Below, piece by piece: positions 34,639 to 43,558 of a stretch of DNA of 64,000 nucleotides (positions are counted from its first letter, which is position 1; each line of letters begins with the position of its first letter). The stretch comes from Clostridia bacterium. GTDB lineage: Bacteria; Bacillota; Clostridia; UBA1381. The notes beneath the pieces were generated by a model. The model saw nothing but the letters and a program-made list of their open reading frames with translations. It made no database searches and had not been told where the DNA came from. A program made the position numbers and the translations under genes. The stretch lies in contig CAADTH010000018.1 of NCBI GenBank assembly GCA_900751885.1, forward strand, positions 1 to 64,000, given 5' to 3'.

Positions 34639-35205
34639 ATGCAAAAACCACTTGAAACTATGACAAATGAAGAGCTATGGGTGCTGTTTCCGATTATTTT
34701 GGAACAGCACAATCCGCTGTGGGAACTAAATTACCAAGAAGAAGCAAAGCAGATTATAAATGCAGTAAAGAAGGCAAATATTGTGCGTATCAGCCACATA
34801 GGAAGTACCGCTGTGCCGGGACTTGTGGCAAAGCCGACCATTGACATCCTGCTAGAGGTAGATAAGGGAATAGACACAGCATTTCTTATCTCGGCGATAA
34901 AGTCAATTGGATACATATACACGCCTCAGCCAAACCGTCCTGCGCCGCATATGATGTTTCAAAAGGGATACACCCCCACTGGATTTGAGGGACAGGCGTA
35001 CCATATCCATGTACGCTATCCAGGGGATTGGGATGAGCTTCATTTTCGGGATTATCTTAAATCCCACCCGGAAGCCATACAGGAGTATGCTGTATTAAAG
35101 AGTAGATTACAGAAGCAATATGAGCATAACCGCGATGCGTATACGGACGCAAAGACAGAATTTGTGCAGAGAATTACACAGAAGGCGCGTGCAGAGGGAA
35201 TATAG
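34639..35205 (+). CDS. GrpB family nucleotidyltransferase-like protein
   Basis: 188 residues of the GrpB (UPF0157) family with a nucleotidyltransferase fold. Typical landmarks are HIGSTAVPGLVAKPTIDILLEV (metal-binding strand), then HIHVRYPGDWDELHFRDYLKSHP, and AEYALLK-like YAVLKSRLQKQY. Substrate unknown. A ribosome site AGGAGGTAG precedes ATG 34639, and the vanZ-like stop is 2 bp upstream. Middle gene of a three-gene unit (vanZ-like, grpB, GNAT). Confidence 0.9.
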   Translation: MQKPLETMTNEELWVLFPIILEQHNPLWELNYQEEAKQIINAVKKANIVRISHIGSTAVPGLVAKPTIDILLEVDKGIDTAFLISAIKSIGYIYTPQPNRPAPHMMFQKGYTPTGFEGQAYHIHVRYPGDWDELHFRDYLKSHPEAIQEYAVLKSRLQKQYEHNRDAYTDAKTEFVQRITQKARAEGI

Positions 35206-35213
35206 GAGGAAAA

Positions 35214-35792
35214 ATGTACACAATCAGATTGGCAGAAGAGTCAGATGCCATAGGGGTATTGGCAGTTTATCGACCATATGTCGAGGAGACGGCGATTACT
35301 TTTGAATATGAGGTTCCAACACAGGTAGAGTTTTTGTGTAGGTTGCAGAGGATTCAATCGAATTATCCGTTTCTGGTGTGTGAAGAAAAGGGACAGATTA
35401 TCGGCTATGCGTATGCACACCGGCAGATGACGCGCGCGGCATACCAATGGAACGCAGAGCTGTCAGTTTACGTCGATAGAAAGCATACTGGCAGGGGAGT
35501 AGGCAAGGCGTTATATACAACGCTCATTGAAATTTTAAAGCTGCAGCACGTTCAAACTGTGTGTGCACTCATTACCCTGCCGAATCCAGTGAGCGAAACG
35601 CTGCACCACAAGATGGGATTTAAGCGGATAGGATTGCATCCCCAAGCGGGCTATAAGCTGGGGAAGTGGTACGACGTGGCATGGTATGAAAAGGTGATTG
35701 GCAATAGGGAAAGTCCGCCGCCCGATGTGCTGCCGGTTGGAGAGATAGCGCTTGAGAAACTACAAAAAGTCCTTCAGGCAAGTACACAATAA
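35214..35792 (+). CDS. GNAT N-acetyltransferase (PAT/YncA-like)
   Basis: 192-residue acetyltransferase of the phosphinothricin/methionine-sulfone acetyltransferase branch. It starts with YTIRLAEESDAIGVLAVYRPYVEETAITFEYE, shows the acetyl-CoA loop VDRKHTGRGVGKAL, and ends with KMGFKRIGLHPQAGYKLGKWYDVAWYEK. Likely detoxifies a small amine or amino acid analogue; substrate not known. A 30-residue tail is longer than in close relatives. The last codons form one arm of the terminator. Confidence 0.9.
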   Translation: MYTIRLAEESDAIGVLAVYRPYVEETAITFEYEVPTQVEFLCRLQRIQSNYPFLVCEEKGQIIGYAYAHRQMTRAAYQWNAELSVYVDRKHTGRGVGKALYTTLIEILKLQHVQTVCALITLPNPVSETLHHKMGFKRIGLHPQAGYKLGKWYDVAWYEKVIGNRESPPPDVLPVGEIALEKLQKVLQASTQ

Positions 35793-35818
35793 GTAACTGC
35801 CCGAAGGACTTTTTGTAG
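35760..35818 (+). terminator. Terminator overlapping the end of the GNAT gene
   Basis: A long stem of about 21 bp with one mismatch: left arm 35760-35780 inside the coding sequence, right arm 35798-35818 (CGAAGGACTTTTTGTAG). The T-run lies within the stem, so it can serve the convergent leftward gene as well. Confidence 0.7.
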
Positions 35819-35827
35819 TTTGTTTTA

Positions 35828-37237
35828 TCAATAAATGGTCACTAGAAATTCTACCCAATTTTTATGAAATTCTTCTTCACTTATGCCAAATACAGATGAA
35901 ATGTCAAGATTTTTTAATAGTTCCACCAGCTTCCCATACCCATATTCCTCTACAATATATCGCACAAACGCATATCCATATTGATAGAGTCCATCTTCGT
36001 CGGTCATTTTTGTCAGTGCTTCGATACTAGGGAGCGTAGAATCTCTTAGGTGAGGGATGATGGTCGCCGCGACCCCTTGTTCCTGATCCGCTTCATATGC
36101 GGCAGTTCCCTCATTCAAATAGGCAGGAATCATTCTATCATTCGGGTTCAAGTTTTGTATCACTACATGAGTAAATTCATGGACAGGGAGCATGAATGGA
36201 TAGTTGTAAGAGTTCGGTGACATAATTTTAATGCTATTTGGTCCATCTGTAAATCCCGTAATCCGGCTGATTGGGTTTTGAAGCGTCTTGTGAAGGGAGT
36301 TCATATCGGGATAGACAGATACTCTGCACTTCTCAGCAGGAATGGTTTGTAAATTGGTTGTCACCCTTTCATAGTTTTCTTCAAGCGCCTGTATGACGGT
36401 ATCTATAGATTCTCGGTCAGATTCAGAGTAAGCAAAGGTAAAATGCGCTGTCTCCTTCCGTAAATCAAGGCTAGGATAACTCTCCTCGACATATTGCATC
36501 CACTTGTTTTCAAATTCCTCCTCGCTGGTTCCAAACACCTTTTTAAAATCCTTTGGATTTTTGATGAAGGCTGTCAGGCTCTGGTGACCGTATTTTTCTA
36601 TTATAAAGCCAGCTATGGTATAAGCAGCTCGGCACATCTCAGACTCATCGTTTTCCTTCATTTTCTGTAACTGCTTTAGGGAAGGGAAGGTGCCATCCTC
36701 TTGAGAAGAAAGTACATAATCGGCAACGCCATCCATGTGCTTTTTATATGCGGCAATGCCCACCTTCAAATAAACAGGTGACTGCTGATTGATTTCTTCT
36801 GTTATAACCTTCACAAGCTCATAGCCTGCTTGATTGAGAATCCAGCTGCGATTGGCGTCATGGTCCAGTCCAGGGCGGTTATAGTCAAGTGCAGTCATGT
36901 AAATATGATTTTTTTTGCTGCTGCAAATAAACCAATCGGGTGCATCGGATAGTCCTGATGCTTTGTGAAACTCATTAATACTGGGATAGACTGTCACCTT
37001 GATTTGGGAAGGGAGTGATACGCCGAGTTCACTTGTTAAATTGCGAAACTCTTCCTCTAGGGTGTTGGCAATTTCCTCAGCGTCCGGGCTATCTTTATCC
37101 GAGCAGTAGACTAGAACGTGTTCACTTTTTTTCTGCAAAGAAAACTGTGTCTTTGCATCGCTCGGAAAGGATGGCGCACATGCGGATAGTAGGACGAGAG
37201 TGAGCAGACAACAGGTCAAACGAATTAATTTGCACAT
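35828..37237 (-). CDS. Lipoprotein with one inactive and one active gluzincin peptidase domain
   Basis: 469 residues with lipobox LSAC (Cys20). Two homologous halves follow. The second (about 260-469) has HEFTH at 353-357 and the downstream Glu in YLNEGTAAY (Glu376), the gluzincin zinc-peptidase arrangement of the Peptidase_MA type. The first half (about 35-255) aligns with it (YLKVGIAAY, EDGTFPSLKQLQKM) but has Tyr139 and Lys143 for the two His and Val159 for the third ligand, so it cannot bind zinc. Exported to the outer face of the membrane. ATG 37237 follows GGAGGG. Confidence 0.82.
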   Translation of the reverse strand: MCKLIRLTCCLLTLVLLSACAPSFPSDAKTQFSLQKKSEHVLVYCSDKDSPDAEEIANTLEEEFRNLTSELGVSLPSQIKVTVYPSINEFHKASGLSDAPDWFICSSKKNHIYMTALDYNRPGLDHDANRSWILNQAGYELVKVITEEINQQSPVYLKVGIAAYKKHMDGVADYVLSSQEDGTFPSLKQLQKMKENDESEMCRAAYTIAGFIIEKYGHQSLTAFIKNPKDFKKVFGTSEEEFENKWMQYVEESYPSLDLRKETAHFTFAYSESDRESIDTVIQALEENYERVTTNLQTIPAEKCRVSVYPDMNSLHKTLQNPISRITGFTDGPNSIKIMSPNSYNYPFMLPVHEFTHVVIQNLNPNDRMIPAYLNEGTAAYEADQEQGVAATIIPHLRDSTLPSIEALTKMTDEDGLYQYGYAFVRYIVEEYGYGKLVELLKNLDISSVFGISEEEFHKNWVEFLVTIY

Positions 37238-37277
37238 AAAAATCCCTCCATAATACATACATCCTTAAATTATCTAT

Positions 37278-37306
37278 ACTATAGTCTTAATTTGGGGGTT
37301 TGTCAA
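37278..37306 (-). promoter_or_regulatory. Sigma-A promoter of the lipoprotein peptidase gene
   Basis: Leftward: TTGACA (37301-37306), 17-bp spacer, TATAGT (37278-37283). Confidence 0.85.
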
Positions 37307-37376
37307 GCATTAAATAGTTTGTCCTGAGGTAGAATAGTCTCACTTTACTCATAAGCATTGTCTGACGTGTGATAAA

Positions 37377-37568
37377 TCAAAAAATAGTAATATCCTCCGC
37401 CTTGTCCCATAGGTCTGCCAATAGATCCTCCCCAATCTTTGCATGCTTCATAAAATCATTTGCAGATTGAAATTCTGTATCAGGTTGATAAAATTCACAA
37501 TATGTCACAGAATAGTGCTTACCTAATATGGAAAATTCCACCTCTTTTCGGATATTTTCATTATCCAT
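37377..37568 (-). CDS. Small hypothetical protein downstream of tuf
   Basis: 63 residues, not recognised; acidic and soluble, with YCEFYQPDTEFQSANDFMKHAKIGEDLLADLWDKAEDI giving plausible helices. No clear ribosome site precedes ATG 37568 and it lies beyond the tuf terminator, so expression is doubtful. Confidence 0.4.
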   Translation of the reverse strand: MDNENIRKEVEFSILGKHYSVTYCEFYQPDTEFQSANDFMKHAKIGEDLLADLWDKAEDITIF

Positions 37569-37589
37569 TTATGTGCGATGTATTTGCAC

Positions 37590-37623
37590 AAAAAAACACG
37601 ATGGCACATGCCATCGTGTTTTA
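37590..37623 (-). terminator. Terminator after tuf
   Basis: Leftward: stem AAAACACGATGGCA / TGCCATCGTGTTTT with a 2-nt gap and a TTTTTTT tail. Confidence 0.9.
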
Positions 37624-37635
37624 TATCAATCAAAA

Positions 37636-38838
37636 TTATTCTTCGATTTCGGAAACAACGCCGGAACCAACTGTTCTACCACCCTCACGGATAGCGAAAC
37701 GAAGACCTTTTTCAATCGCAATTGGAGTGATAAGCTCTACTTCCATCTTTACGTTATCACCAGGCATACACATTTCTGTGCCTGCCGGCAACTGGATTAC
37801 ACCAGTAACGTCAGTTGTTCTGAAATAGAACTGCGGTCTATAGTTGTTGAAGAATGGTGTGTGACGACCACCCTCGTCCTTTGTCAATACGTATACTTCG
37901 CCTTTGAACTTGGTGTGTGGATGAATTGTTCCAGGAGCAGCCAAAACCTGTCCTCTTTCAATTTCATCTCTCTGAACACCACGCAGAAGCGCACCGATGT
38001 TGTCACCAGCCTCAGCCTCATCAAGAAGCTTTCTGAACATTTCGATACCAGTTACAACAACTTTTCTGGACTCATTAGTCAAACCAACGATTTCAACCTC
38101 GTCGGAAAGCTTCAGCTGTCCTCTTTCTACTCTACCTGTCGCAACAGTACCACGACCTGTGATAGAGAAGATATCCTCAACAGGCATCAAGAAAGGCTGA
38201 TCAGACTTTCTTTCTGGAGTTGGGATGTAAGAATCAACAGCAGCCATCAAATCCCAGATACATTTGTATTCTGGAGCAGCAGCGTCTGTAGATGTGCACT
38301 CAAGTACCTGCAAAGCAGAACCGGAAACGATAGGAGTATCGTCGCCTGGGAAGTCGTACTCAGAAAGAAGGTCACGGATTTCCATTTCAACGAGTTCCAG
38401 AAGTTCTGGATCGTCAACCTGGTCAGACTTGTTCATGAATACAACGATGTAAGGTACGCCAACCTGACGGGAAAGAAGGATATGCTCTCTTGTCTGAGGC
38501 ATTGGACCGTCAGCAGCAGATACAACCAGGATAGCGCCGTCCATCTGAGCAGCACCTGTGATCATGTTCTTTACATAGTCAGCATGTCCCGGGCAGTCAA
38601 CGTGAGCATAGTGACGGTTTTCTGTCTCATACTCAACGTGAGCAGTAGAGATTGTGATACCTCTTTCTCTTTCCTCTGGAGCTTTATCGATCATGTCGTA
38701 AGCTTCGAATTGAGCTTGACCCTTCAAAGCCAGAACCTTTGTGATCGCAGCTGTAAGAGTTGTCTTACCATGGTCAACGTGGCCGATGGTACCAATGTTT
38801 ACGTGCGGTTTGGTTCTTTCAAATTTCTCTTTTGCCAT
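37636..38838 (-). CDS. tuf: Elongation factor Tu
   Basis: 400-residue GTPase that delivers aminoacyl-tRNA to the ribosome. GHVDHGKT (19-26), DCPGH and NKSDQ (the last instead of the usual NKxD with M or C) mark the G domain; the C-terminal domains end with VGSGVVSEIEE. ATG 38838 follows GAGGAGGAATTC. It lies after fusA but has its own promoter 100 bp upstream, so it can be expressed apart from the str operon. Confidence 0.99.
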   Translation of the reverse strand: MAKEKFERTKPHVNIGTIGHVDHGKTTLTAAITKVLALKGQAQFEAYDMIDKAPEERERGITISTAHVEYETENRHYAHVDCPGHADYVKNMITGAAQMDGAILVVSAADGPMPQTREHILLSRQVGVPYIVVFMNKSDQVDDPELLELVEMEIRDLLSEYDFPGDDTPIVSGSALQVLECTSTDAAAPEYKCIWDLMAAVDSYIPTPERKSDQPFLMPVEDIFSITGRGTVATGRVERGQLKLSDEVEIVGLTNESRKVVVTGIEMFRKLLDEAEAGDNIGALLRGVQRDEIERGQVLAAPGTIHPHTKFKGEVYVLTKDEGGRHTPFFNNYRPQFYFRTTDVTGVIQLPAGTEMCMPGDNVKMEVELITPIAIEKGLRFAIREGGRTVGSGVVSEIEE

Positions 38839-38940
38839 TGTTTGAATTCCTCCTCATCTTTATAAATCAGTTGTGTAGTTTGCCTAGCAAACCGGCAGGA
38901 GCCGTCGGATACAAGCTCCGATACTCATAAACTATCTACT

Positions 38941-38969
38941 ATTGTACAATTTTTTCCTTGAAAAATCAA
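38941..38969 (-). promoter_or_regulatory. Sigma-A promoter of tuf
   Basis: Leftward: TTGATT (38964-38969), 17-bp spacer, TACAAT (38941-38946). The rest of the 252-bp fusA-tuf gap shows nothing else firm. Confidence 0.8.
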
Positions 38970-39090
38970 GTATTTTTTAGCGATTCGCAAAAAAGACCTG
39001 CCTTTTTCTTTCGGGAAATAAAAAATTTATCTCAAAAGGGGAGCCTGCGCCGCAAAACCAAACATTTTGCGGGCAAGAATCCTTTTAAAA

Positions 39091-41175
39091 TCAGTCTTTC
39101 TTTGTTCTGTCTGCGATAATCTTTTCCTGAATGTTCTTTGGTACTTCAGAGTAGTGAGCCGGCTCCATTGTGTACTGACCACGGCCCTGTGTGCGGGAAC
39201 GAAGCTCTGTCGCATAACCGAACATCTCCGAAAGTGGTACAAGCGCAGTGATCTGTTGTACACCGCCGCTTCTCGCTTCCATCTTCTGAATCAGACCACG
39301 GCGGGAGTTGAGGTCACCCATAACGTCACCCATGTATTCCTCTGGAACAATGACGTTGACCAGCATGATTGGCTCTTTGATCACTGGATCTGCCTTTTTC
39401 ATACCTTCTTTGAATGCCATAGAAGCGGCAATCTTAAACGCCATTTCAGAGGAGTCGACATCATGGTAAGAACCATCATATAATGTCGCCTTTACATCAA
39501 CTACATTGTAACCAGCAAGAACACCGGACAGCATTGCGCCCTGAATACCTGCATCAACAGCCGGGATGTATTCCTTTGGAATCGCACCTCCGACGATTGC
39601 GTTTACAAATTCATAGCCTGCGCCCTCTTCCATTGGCTCAAGCTTCAACAGTACGTGACCGTATTGACCTTTACCACCGGACTGACGCGCATATTTATGC
39701 TCAACATTGACCTGTTTTCTGATTGCTTCACGGTAAGAAACCTGTGGAGTACCCACATCTGCCTCTACCTTGAATTCACGAAGAAGACGGTCAACAATGA
39801 TTTCAAGATGCAGCTCACCCATACCGGCGATGATAGTCTGACCAGTTTCATCGTCTGTATAAGTTTTAAAGGTTGGATCCTCTTCTGCGAGTTTCGCAAG
39901 TGCGATACCCATTTTCTCTTGTCCAGCCTTTGTTTTTGGTTCGATTGCAACACGGATAACCGGCTCTGGGAAGTTCATAGACTCCAGAATGATAGGGTGC
40001 TTTTCATCGCACAGCGTATCACCAGTCGTCGTATTTTTCAGACCAACTGCCGCCGCAATGTCGCCGGCATAGACAGTATCAATATCTTCCCTGTGGTTTG
40101 CGTGCATTTGAAGGATACGTCCAAGACGTTCCTTATTGTTTTTGCAGGAGTTGAGAACGTAGGAACCTGCATTGATTGTCCCAGAGTATACGCGGAAGAA
40201 GCAAAGCTTTCCAACAAATGGGTCTGTTGCAATCTTAAACGCGAGTGCAGCAAACGGAGCGTCGTCGGAAGACGGTCTTTCCTCCTCTGTTTCTGTATCT
40301 GGAATTACACCCTTGATTTGTGTGACGTCCAGCGGAGACGGCATATATTCCACGATTGCATCGAGAAGCAACTGTACGCCCTTGTTGCGGTAGGATGTTC
40401 CGCACAAGACCGGCACGATTTCATTGGAAATCGTTGCTTTTCTAAGTGCTTTCTTTAGTTCATCCGCAGAAATTTCCTCGCCCTCGAGATATTTCATCAT
40501 GAGGTCCTCATCTGTTTCTGCAATCGCTTCAATCATGTTCTGGCGATATTCATTTGCACGGTCGATCATATCCTCCGGAATTTCTTCCTCGCTGTAATCC
40601 TGACCGAGCTCATCATGATACACTTCCGCTTTCATCGTCATCAGATCGATGATACCGGTGAAGGTATCCTCCGCACCGATTGGAAGCTGAATTGGAACAC
40701 CATTTGCGTGCAGGCGTTCGTGAATCATGTCCACAACCTTATAAAAGTCTGCACCCATAATGTCCATTTTATTTACATAAATCATACGCGGTACGTTGTA
40801 CTCATCAGCCTGTCTCCAAACGGTTTCAGACTGCGGTTCTACGCCGCCCTTTGCGCACATAACGGTAACAGAGCCGTCCAAAACGCGCAGGGAACGCTGT
40901 ACTTCAACCGTGAAGTCCACGTGTCCAGGCGTATCAATGATATTGATGCGCTTGCCTTTCCACTGACAGGTTGTCGCAGCGGATGTGATTGTGATACCAC
41001 GCTCCTGCTCCTGAGCCATCCAGTCCATGGTTGCCGCACCTTCATGTGTCTCACCGATTTTATGCACACGACCTGTATAAAAGAGAATTCTCTCTGTGGT
41101 CGTTGTTTTACCGGCATCGATATGCGCCATGATACCAATGTTTCTTGTATTTTCTAATGAAAATTGTCTAGGCAT
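39091..41175 (-). CDS. fusA: Elongation factor G
   Basis: 694-residue translocation GTPase. AHIDAGKTTTTER (G1), DTPGHVDF (G3) and NKMDIMGAD (G4) are present, with domain IV seen in RQSGGKGQYGHV. Length is standard. ATG 41175 follows GGAGGAAAATCG. It lies 115 bp downstream of rpsG, a gap that carries a strong GC hairpin. Confidence 0.99.
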   Translation of the reverse strand: MPRQFSLENTRNIGIMAHIDAGKTTTTERILFYTGRVHKIGETHEGAATMDWMAQEQERGITITSAATTCQWKGKRINIIDTPGHVDFTVEVQRSLRVLDGSVTVMCAKGGVEPQSETVWRQADEYNVPRMIYVNKMDIMGADFYKVVDMIHERLHANGVPIQLPIGAEDTFTGIIDLMTMKAEVYHDELGQDYSEEEIPEDMIDRANEYRQNMIEAIAETDEDLMMKYLEGEEISADELKKALRKATISNEIVPVLCGTSYRNKGVQLLLDAIVEYMPSPLDVTQIKGVIPDTETEEERPSSDDAPFAALAFKIATDPFVGKLCFFRVYSGTINAGSYVLNSCKNNKERLGRILQMHANHREDIDTVYAGDIAAAVGLKNTTTGDTLCDEKHPIILESMNFPEPVIRVAIEPKTKAGQEKMGIALAKLAEEDPTFKTYTDDETGQTIIAGMGELHLEIIVDRLLREFKVEADVGTPQVSYREAIRKQVNVEHKYARQSGGKGQYGHVLLKLEPMEEGAGYEFVNAIVGGAIPKEYIPAVDAGIQGAMLSGVLAGYNVVDVKATLYDGSYHDVDSSEMAFKIAASMAFKEGMKKADPVIKEPIMLVNVIVPEEYMGDVMGDLNSRRGLIQKMEARSGGVQQITALVPLSEMFGYATELRSRTQGRGQYTMEPAHYSEVPKNIQEKIIADRTKKD

Positions 41176-41212
41176 AGATACGATTTTCCTCCTTTCTTAC
41201 GTTATACCGATT

Positions 41213-41233
41213 TGCCCCGCAAAAAGCGGGGCA
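41213..41233 (-). other. Hairpin in the rpsG-fusA gap
   Basis: Stem TGCCCCGC / GCGGGGCA with a 5-nt loop and no T-run; likely an mRNA processing or stability element in the str operon. Confidence 0.5.
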
Positions 41234-41290
41234 CAAACCTTTTTACAACGCAGAACAAATCTGTATATAAACTATTTCGGTAACATCCAA

Positions 41291-41761
41291 TTACCAGCGG
41301 TAATGCGCAAACGCCTTGTTTGCCTCCGCCATCTTGTGCGTGTCCTCACGCTTCTTGACAGAACCGCCTGTCCCATTGAGCGCATCGATGAGCTCATTTG
41401 CAAGGCGCTCCTTCATTGTCTTTTCGCTGCGCTCTCTGGAGTAGCGTGTGAGCCAACGAAGTCCGAGTGTCTGTCTTCTCTCTGGACGCACTTCCATCGG
41501 AACCTGATACGTAGCACCGCCGACACGTCTCGCTTTTACCTCGAGAACCGGCATGATGTTGTCCATCGCTTCCTTGAATGCGTCGAGAGGGTCTTTGTCT
41601 GTCTTTTCCTTTACGATATCAAATGCATCGTAAACGATTTTCTGAGCCACACCTTTTTTACCGTCAAGCATAATGTTATTGATGAGCTTTGTCACAACAA
41701 CGCTGTTGTAAATCGGGTCAGGCAAAACTTCTCTTTTTGCAATAAAACCTTTTCTTGGCAC
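41291..41761 (-). CDS. rpsG: 30S ribosomal protein S7
   Basis: 156-residue protein that nucleates assembly of the 30S head and contacts the E-site. It reads MPRKGFIAKREVLPDPIYNS and ends FAHYRW. GTG 41761 is the start, with GGAGGGAA upstream, giving the standard length of 156; the frame extends upstream without a better start. Confidence 0.98.
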   Translation of the reverse strand: MPRKGFIAKREVLPDPIYNSVVVTKLINNIMLDGKKGVAQKIVYDAFDIVKEKTDKDPLDAFKEAMDNIMPVLEVKARRVGGATYQVPMEVRPERRQTLGLRWLTRYSRERSEKTMKERLANELIDALNGTGGSVKKREDTHKMAEANKAFAHYRW

Positions 41762-41786
41762 TTTTCTTCCCTCCTTCATATAGTCC

Positions 41787-41924
41787 GGCAAGCAGACGCT
41801 TGCCTGGTTATGAATATCACAGGTACTCAATGCTTGGCATTGTCAGTGCAGATACGAATTTATAAATAACCCGGTAAGCCGCACTAATCATGTGATACTG
41901 CCTCTATTTGCTTTTCAAATAGAG
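41787..41924 (-). other. Two hairpins in the rpsL-rpsG gap
   Basis: GGCAAGC / GCTTGCC (41787-41804) and CTCTATTTG / CAAATAGAG (41902-41924), neither with a T-run on the leftward strand. The second begins directly after the rpsL stop. Confidence 0.45.
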
Positions 41925-41926
41925 AA

Positions 41927-42346
41927 TTATTTCTCTGCCTTTGGCTTCTTCGCACCGTATTTGGATCTGGACTGCATACGCTTTGCAACGCCCTGTGCGT
42001 CCAATGTACCTCTTACGATGTGGTATCTGGTACCAGGCAGATCCTTGACTCTTCCGCCGCGAATCAGCACGACACTATGTTCCTGCAAGTTGTGACCGAT
42101 ACCCGGAATATAGGCTGTTACCTCGATTCCGTTTGTCAATCTTACTCTGGCAATCTTACGAAGCGCGGAGTTCGGCTTCTTTGGAGTTGCTGTTCTAACT
42201 GCAGTACAAACCCCTCTCTTTTGCGGAGAGCTCTGGTCTGTCGTACGCTTTTTCAGGGAGTTGAGACCCTTTTGAAGCGCCGGAGCCGTAGACTTTTTCT
42301 CTACTGTTTTTCTGCCCTTTCTAACCAATTGATTAAATGTTGGCAT
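41927..42346 (-). CDS. rpsL: 30S ribosomal protein S12
   Basis: 139-residue decoding-site protein. TPKKPNSALRK and PGIGHNLQEHS mark the two loops where streptomycin-resistance changes occur; both lysines are wild type, so no such resistance is predicted. Good ribosome site (AAGAGGAGG) before ATG 42346. Confidence 0.99.
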   Translation of the reverse strand: MPTFNQLVRKGRKTVEKKSTAPALQKGLNSLKKRTTDQSSPQKRGVCTAVRTATPKKPNSALRKIARVRLTNGIEVTAYIPGIGHNLQEHSVVLIRGGRVKDLPGTRYHIVRGTLDAQGVAKRMQSRSKYGAKKPKAEK

Positions 42347-42407
42347 ACCGTGTTACACCTCCTCTTAAAGTGAAAATAAAATTATACTACGCCGGGTACC
42401 CCCGGCT

Positions 42408-42437
42408 ATTATACGCAATTTTTTGAAAAATTATCAA
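42408..42437 (-). promoter_or_regulatory. Candidate second promoter in front of rpsL
   Basis: Leftward: TTGATA (42432-42437), 18-bp spacer, TATAAT (42408-42413), followed by hairpin GCCGGG / CCCGGC (42391-42406). Confidence 0.6.
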
Positions 42438-42465
42438 AAAGTTGCGGTATAACCATTTTTGCCGT

Positions 42466-42708
42466 TTATTTTAAAACGACCGCGCAGGATGCTCTGACTT
42501 CGATTTCGCAAAGCTTGCCGAGTTCATGCATCGAGCTGACATGTTCGAGCGGGACGCCGCTTTTTTCACAAAGCTGTGTCACCGGAGATGAAATTTTCTC
42601 CTCGCAGTCATCTGCCAGAAAAGCCTTCTGTGCCTTTTGCTCGTGCAATGCACGGATGGTCTGTTTGAAACCGGTCTGCAAACGGCTCTTGTCACTTTCT
42701 GAAATCAT
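42466..42708 (-). CDS. L7Ae/L30e-family ribosomal-like protein (YbxF-like)
   Basis: 80 residues of the L7Ae/YbxF group, which bind kink-turn RNA. GFKQTIRAL at the start, KAFLADDCEEKI, and MHELGKLCEIEVRASCAVVLK at the end fit YbxF. ATG 42708 is preferred; an upstream in-frame GTG (42720) has a ribosome site too close. It takes the usual place between rpoC and rpsL, but here it is cut off from rpoC by three other genes. It lies 120 bp upstream of rpsL. Confidence 0.85.
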   Translation of the reverse strand: MISESDKSRLQTGFKQTIRALHEQKAQKAFLADDCEEKISSPVTQLCEKSGVPLEHVSSMHELGKLCEIEVRASCAVVLK

Positions 42709-42800
42709 GCTTTTTTTCACGCTCCATTATTATTTGAAATGAGGGCTGTTTTGAGGATAGATAAAAAACGATCACTCTATATTTTAGCCCAGCGTATATA

Positions 42801-42829
42801 AGTATATCAAGCAGGGATGCGATTGTCAA
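42801..42829 (-). promoter_or_regulatory. Sigma-A promoter of the str operon (L7Ae-like gene onward)
   Basis: Leftward: TTGACA (42824-42829), 17-bp spacer, TATACT (42801-42806). A near-consensus promoter, consistent with a highly expressed operon. Confidence 0.88.
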
Positions 42830-42864
42830 GCGTTTTGCATATTTTGTGCAGGATTTTGACAAAC

Positions 42865-42893
42865 AAAAAACATCCGCACAGGGCGGATGTTTT
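42865..42893. terminator. Terminator between the amidase-like gene and the str operon
   Basis: Stem AAAACATCCGC / GCGGATGTTTT with a 5-nt loop; a T-run follows on the leftward strand. Confidence 0.85.
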
Positions 42894-42958
42894 CGTCATT
42901 ATAGATAAAGAGTCATCATATAGTGCCAACAAATTCTATAGACTACTATCTATAGTAG

Positions 42959-43441
42959 TTACGCGCGTACTCCGATGATATGTAATGGGCGAAGCCTTCG
43001 GAACAGATAGGTGCTGAGAGGACGGTTGTCTGTGTCATTGGTATGTGCGGCAACCAAAATCGTCGATGGCGTTCCTTCACCTGCATCCACCACAAAAGGA
43101 GAATGAGCAAACCGTTCTCCGTCAAAAGAAAGCTGTATGATATCCCCAGCTTCAATCAAATTTAGGGATACTTCTTCCGCGTATGGACCTGCGCCTTGAT
43201 TGTTCGTGAGAAAACGAAACAGTTCATTGACTCCGGTCCATGCCGGCGCGCGGTTTTGAAGCGATAGATAAAACCAACCGAATGTTGGGGCATAGTTCAT
43301 AACGTTGCTGCCCGCATACAGACATTGGGATGTAAAGTTGGTGCAGTCACCGCCCAGATCAGAAAAATCGTAGTACGCCGGATTTCGGCTGTATGCCCAG
43401 CGATGGGCATATGCGATGGCTTTGTCTCTTTGATATTGCAT
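42959..43441 (-). CDS. Amidase-domain (Amidase_6-type) protein
   Basis: 160 residues of a papain-like/NlpC-like amidase fold typical of Firmicutes (putative amidase domain PF12671). AYAHRWAYSRNPAYYDFSDLGGDCTNFTSQCL holds the Cys nucleophile, and FAHSPFVVDAG the partner His; AHTNDTDNRPLSTY is a typical C-terminal strand. No signal peptide is seen. In spore formers such genes are often sporulation-linked, but no target is known. Single gene between the str operon and a divergent methyltransferase. Confidence 0.85.
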   Translation of the reverse strand: MQYQRDKAIAYAHRWAYSRNPAYYDFSDLGGDCTNFTSQCLYAGSNVMNYAPTFGWFYLSLQNRAPAWTGVNELFRFLTNNQGAGPYAEEVSLNLIEAGDIIQLSFDGERFAHSPFVVDAGEGTPSTILVAAHTNDTDNRPLSTYLFRRLRPLHIIGVRA

Positions 43442-43508
43442 AACAATCCCTCCTGAAAATAAGTTTGCTATTATTATATGTAGAAATTCAAATTTTGCGA
43501 TTGTTCGC

Positions 43509-43537
43509 TTGTCTGGGGATAGGCGTTATGTTACAAT
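43509..43537 (+). promoter_or_regulatory. Sigma-A promoter of the RNA methyltransferase gene
   Basis: TTGTCT (43509-43514), 17-bp spacer, TACAAT (43532-43537); the GTG start is 22 bp downstream. Confidence 0.65.
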
Positions 43538-43558
43538 AATCAATAGAGGTGAATCAGT

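Noticed and set aside
37528..38865. Long rightward open frame of 445 codons opposite tuf
   Set aside because: It is the antisense shadow of a strongly codon-biased gene; no ribosome site and no protein-like domain.
39655..40458. Rightward open frame of 267 codons opposite fusA
   Set aside because: Antisense shadow of a conserved gene, no start signals.
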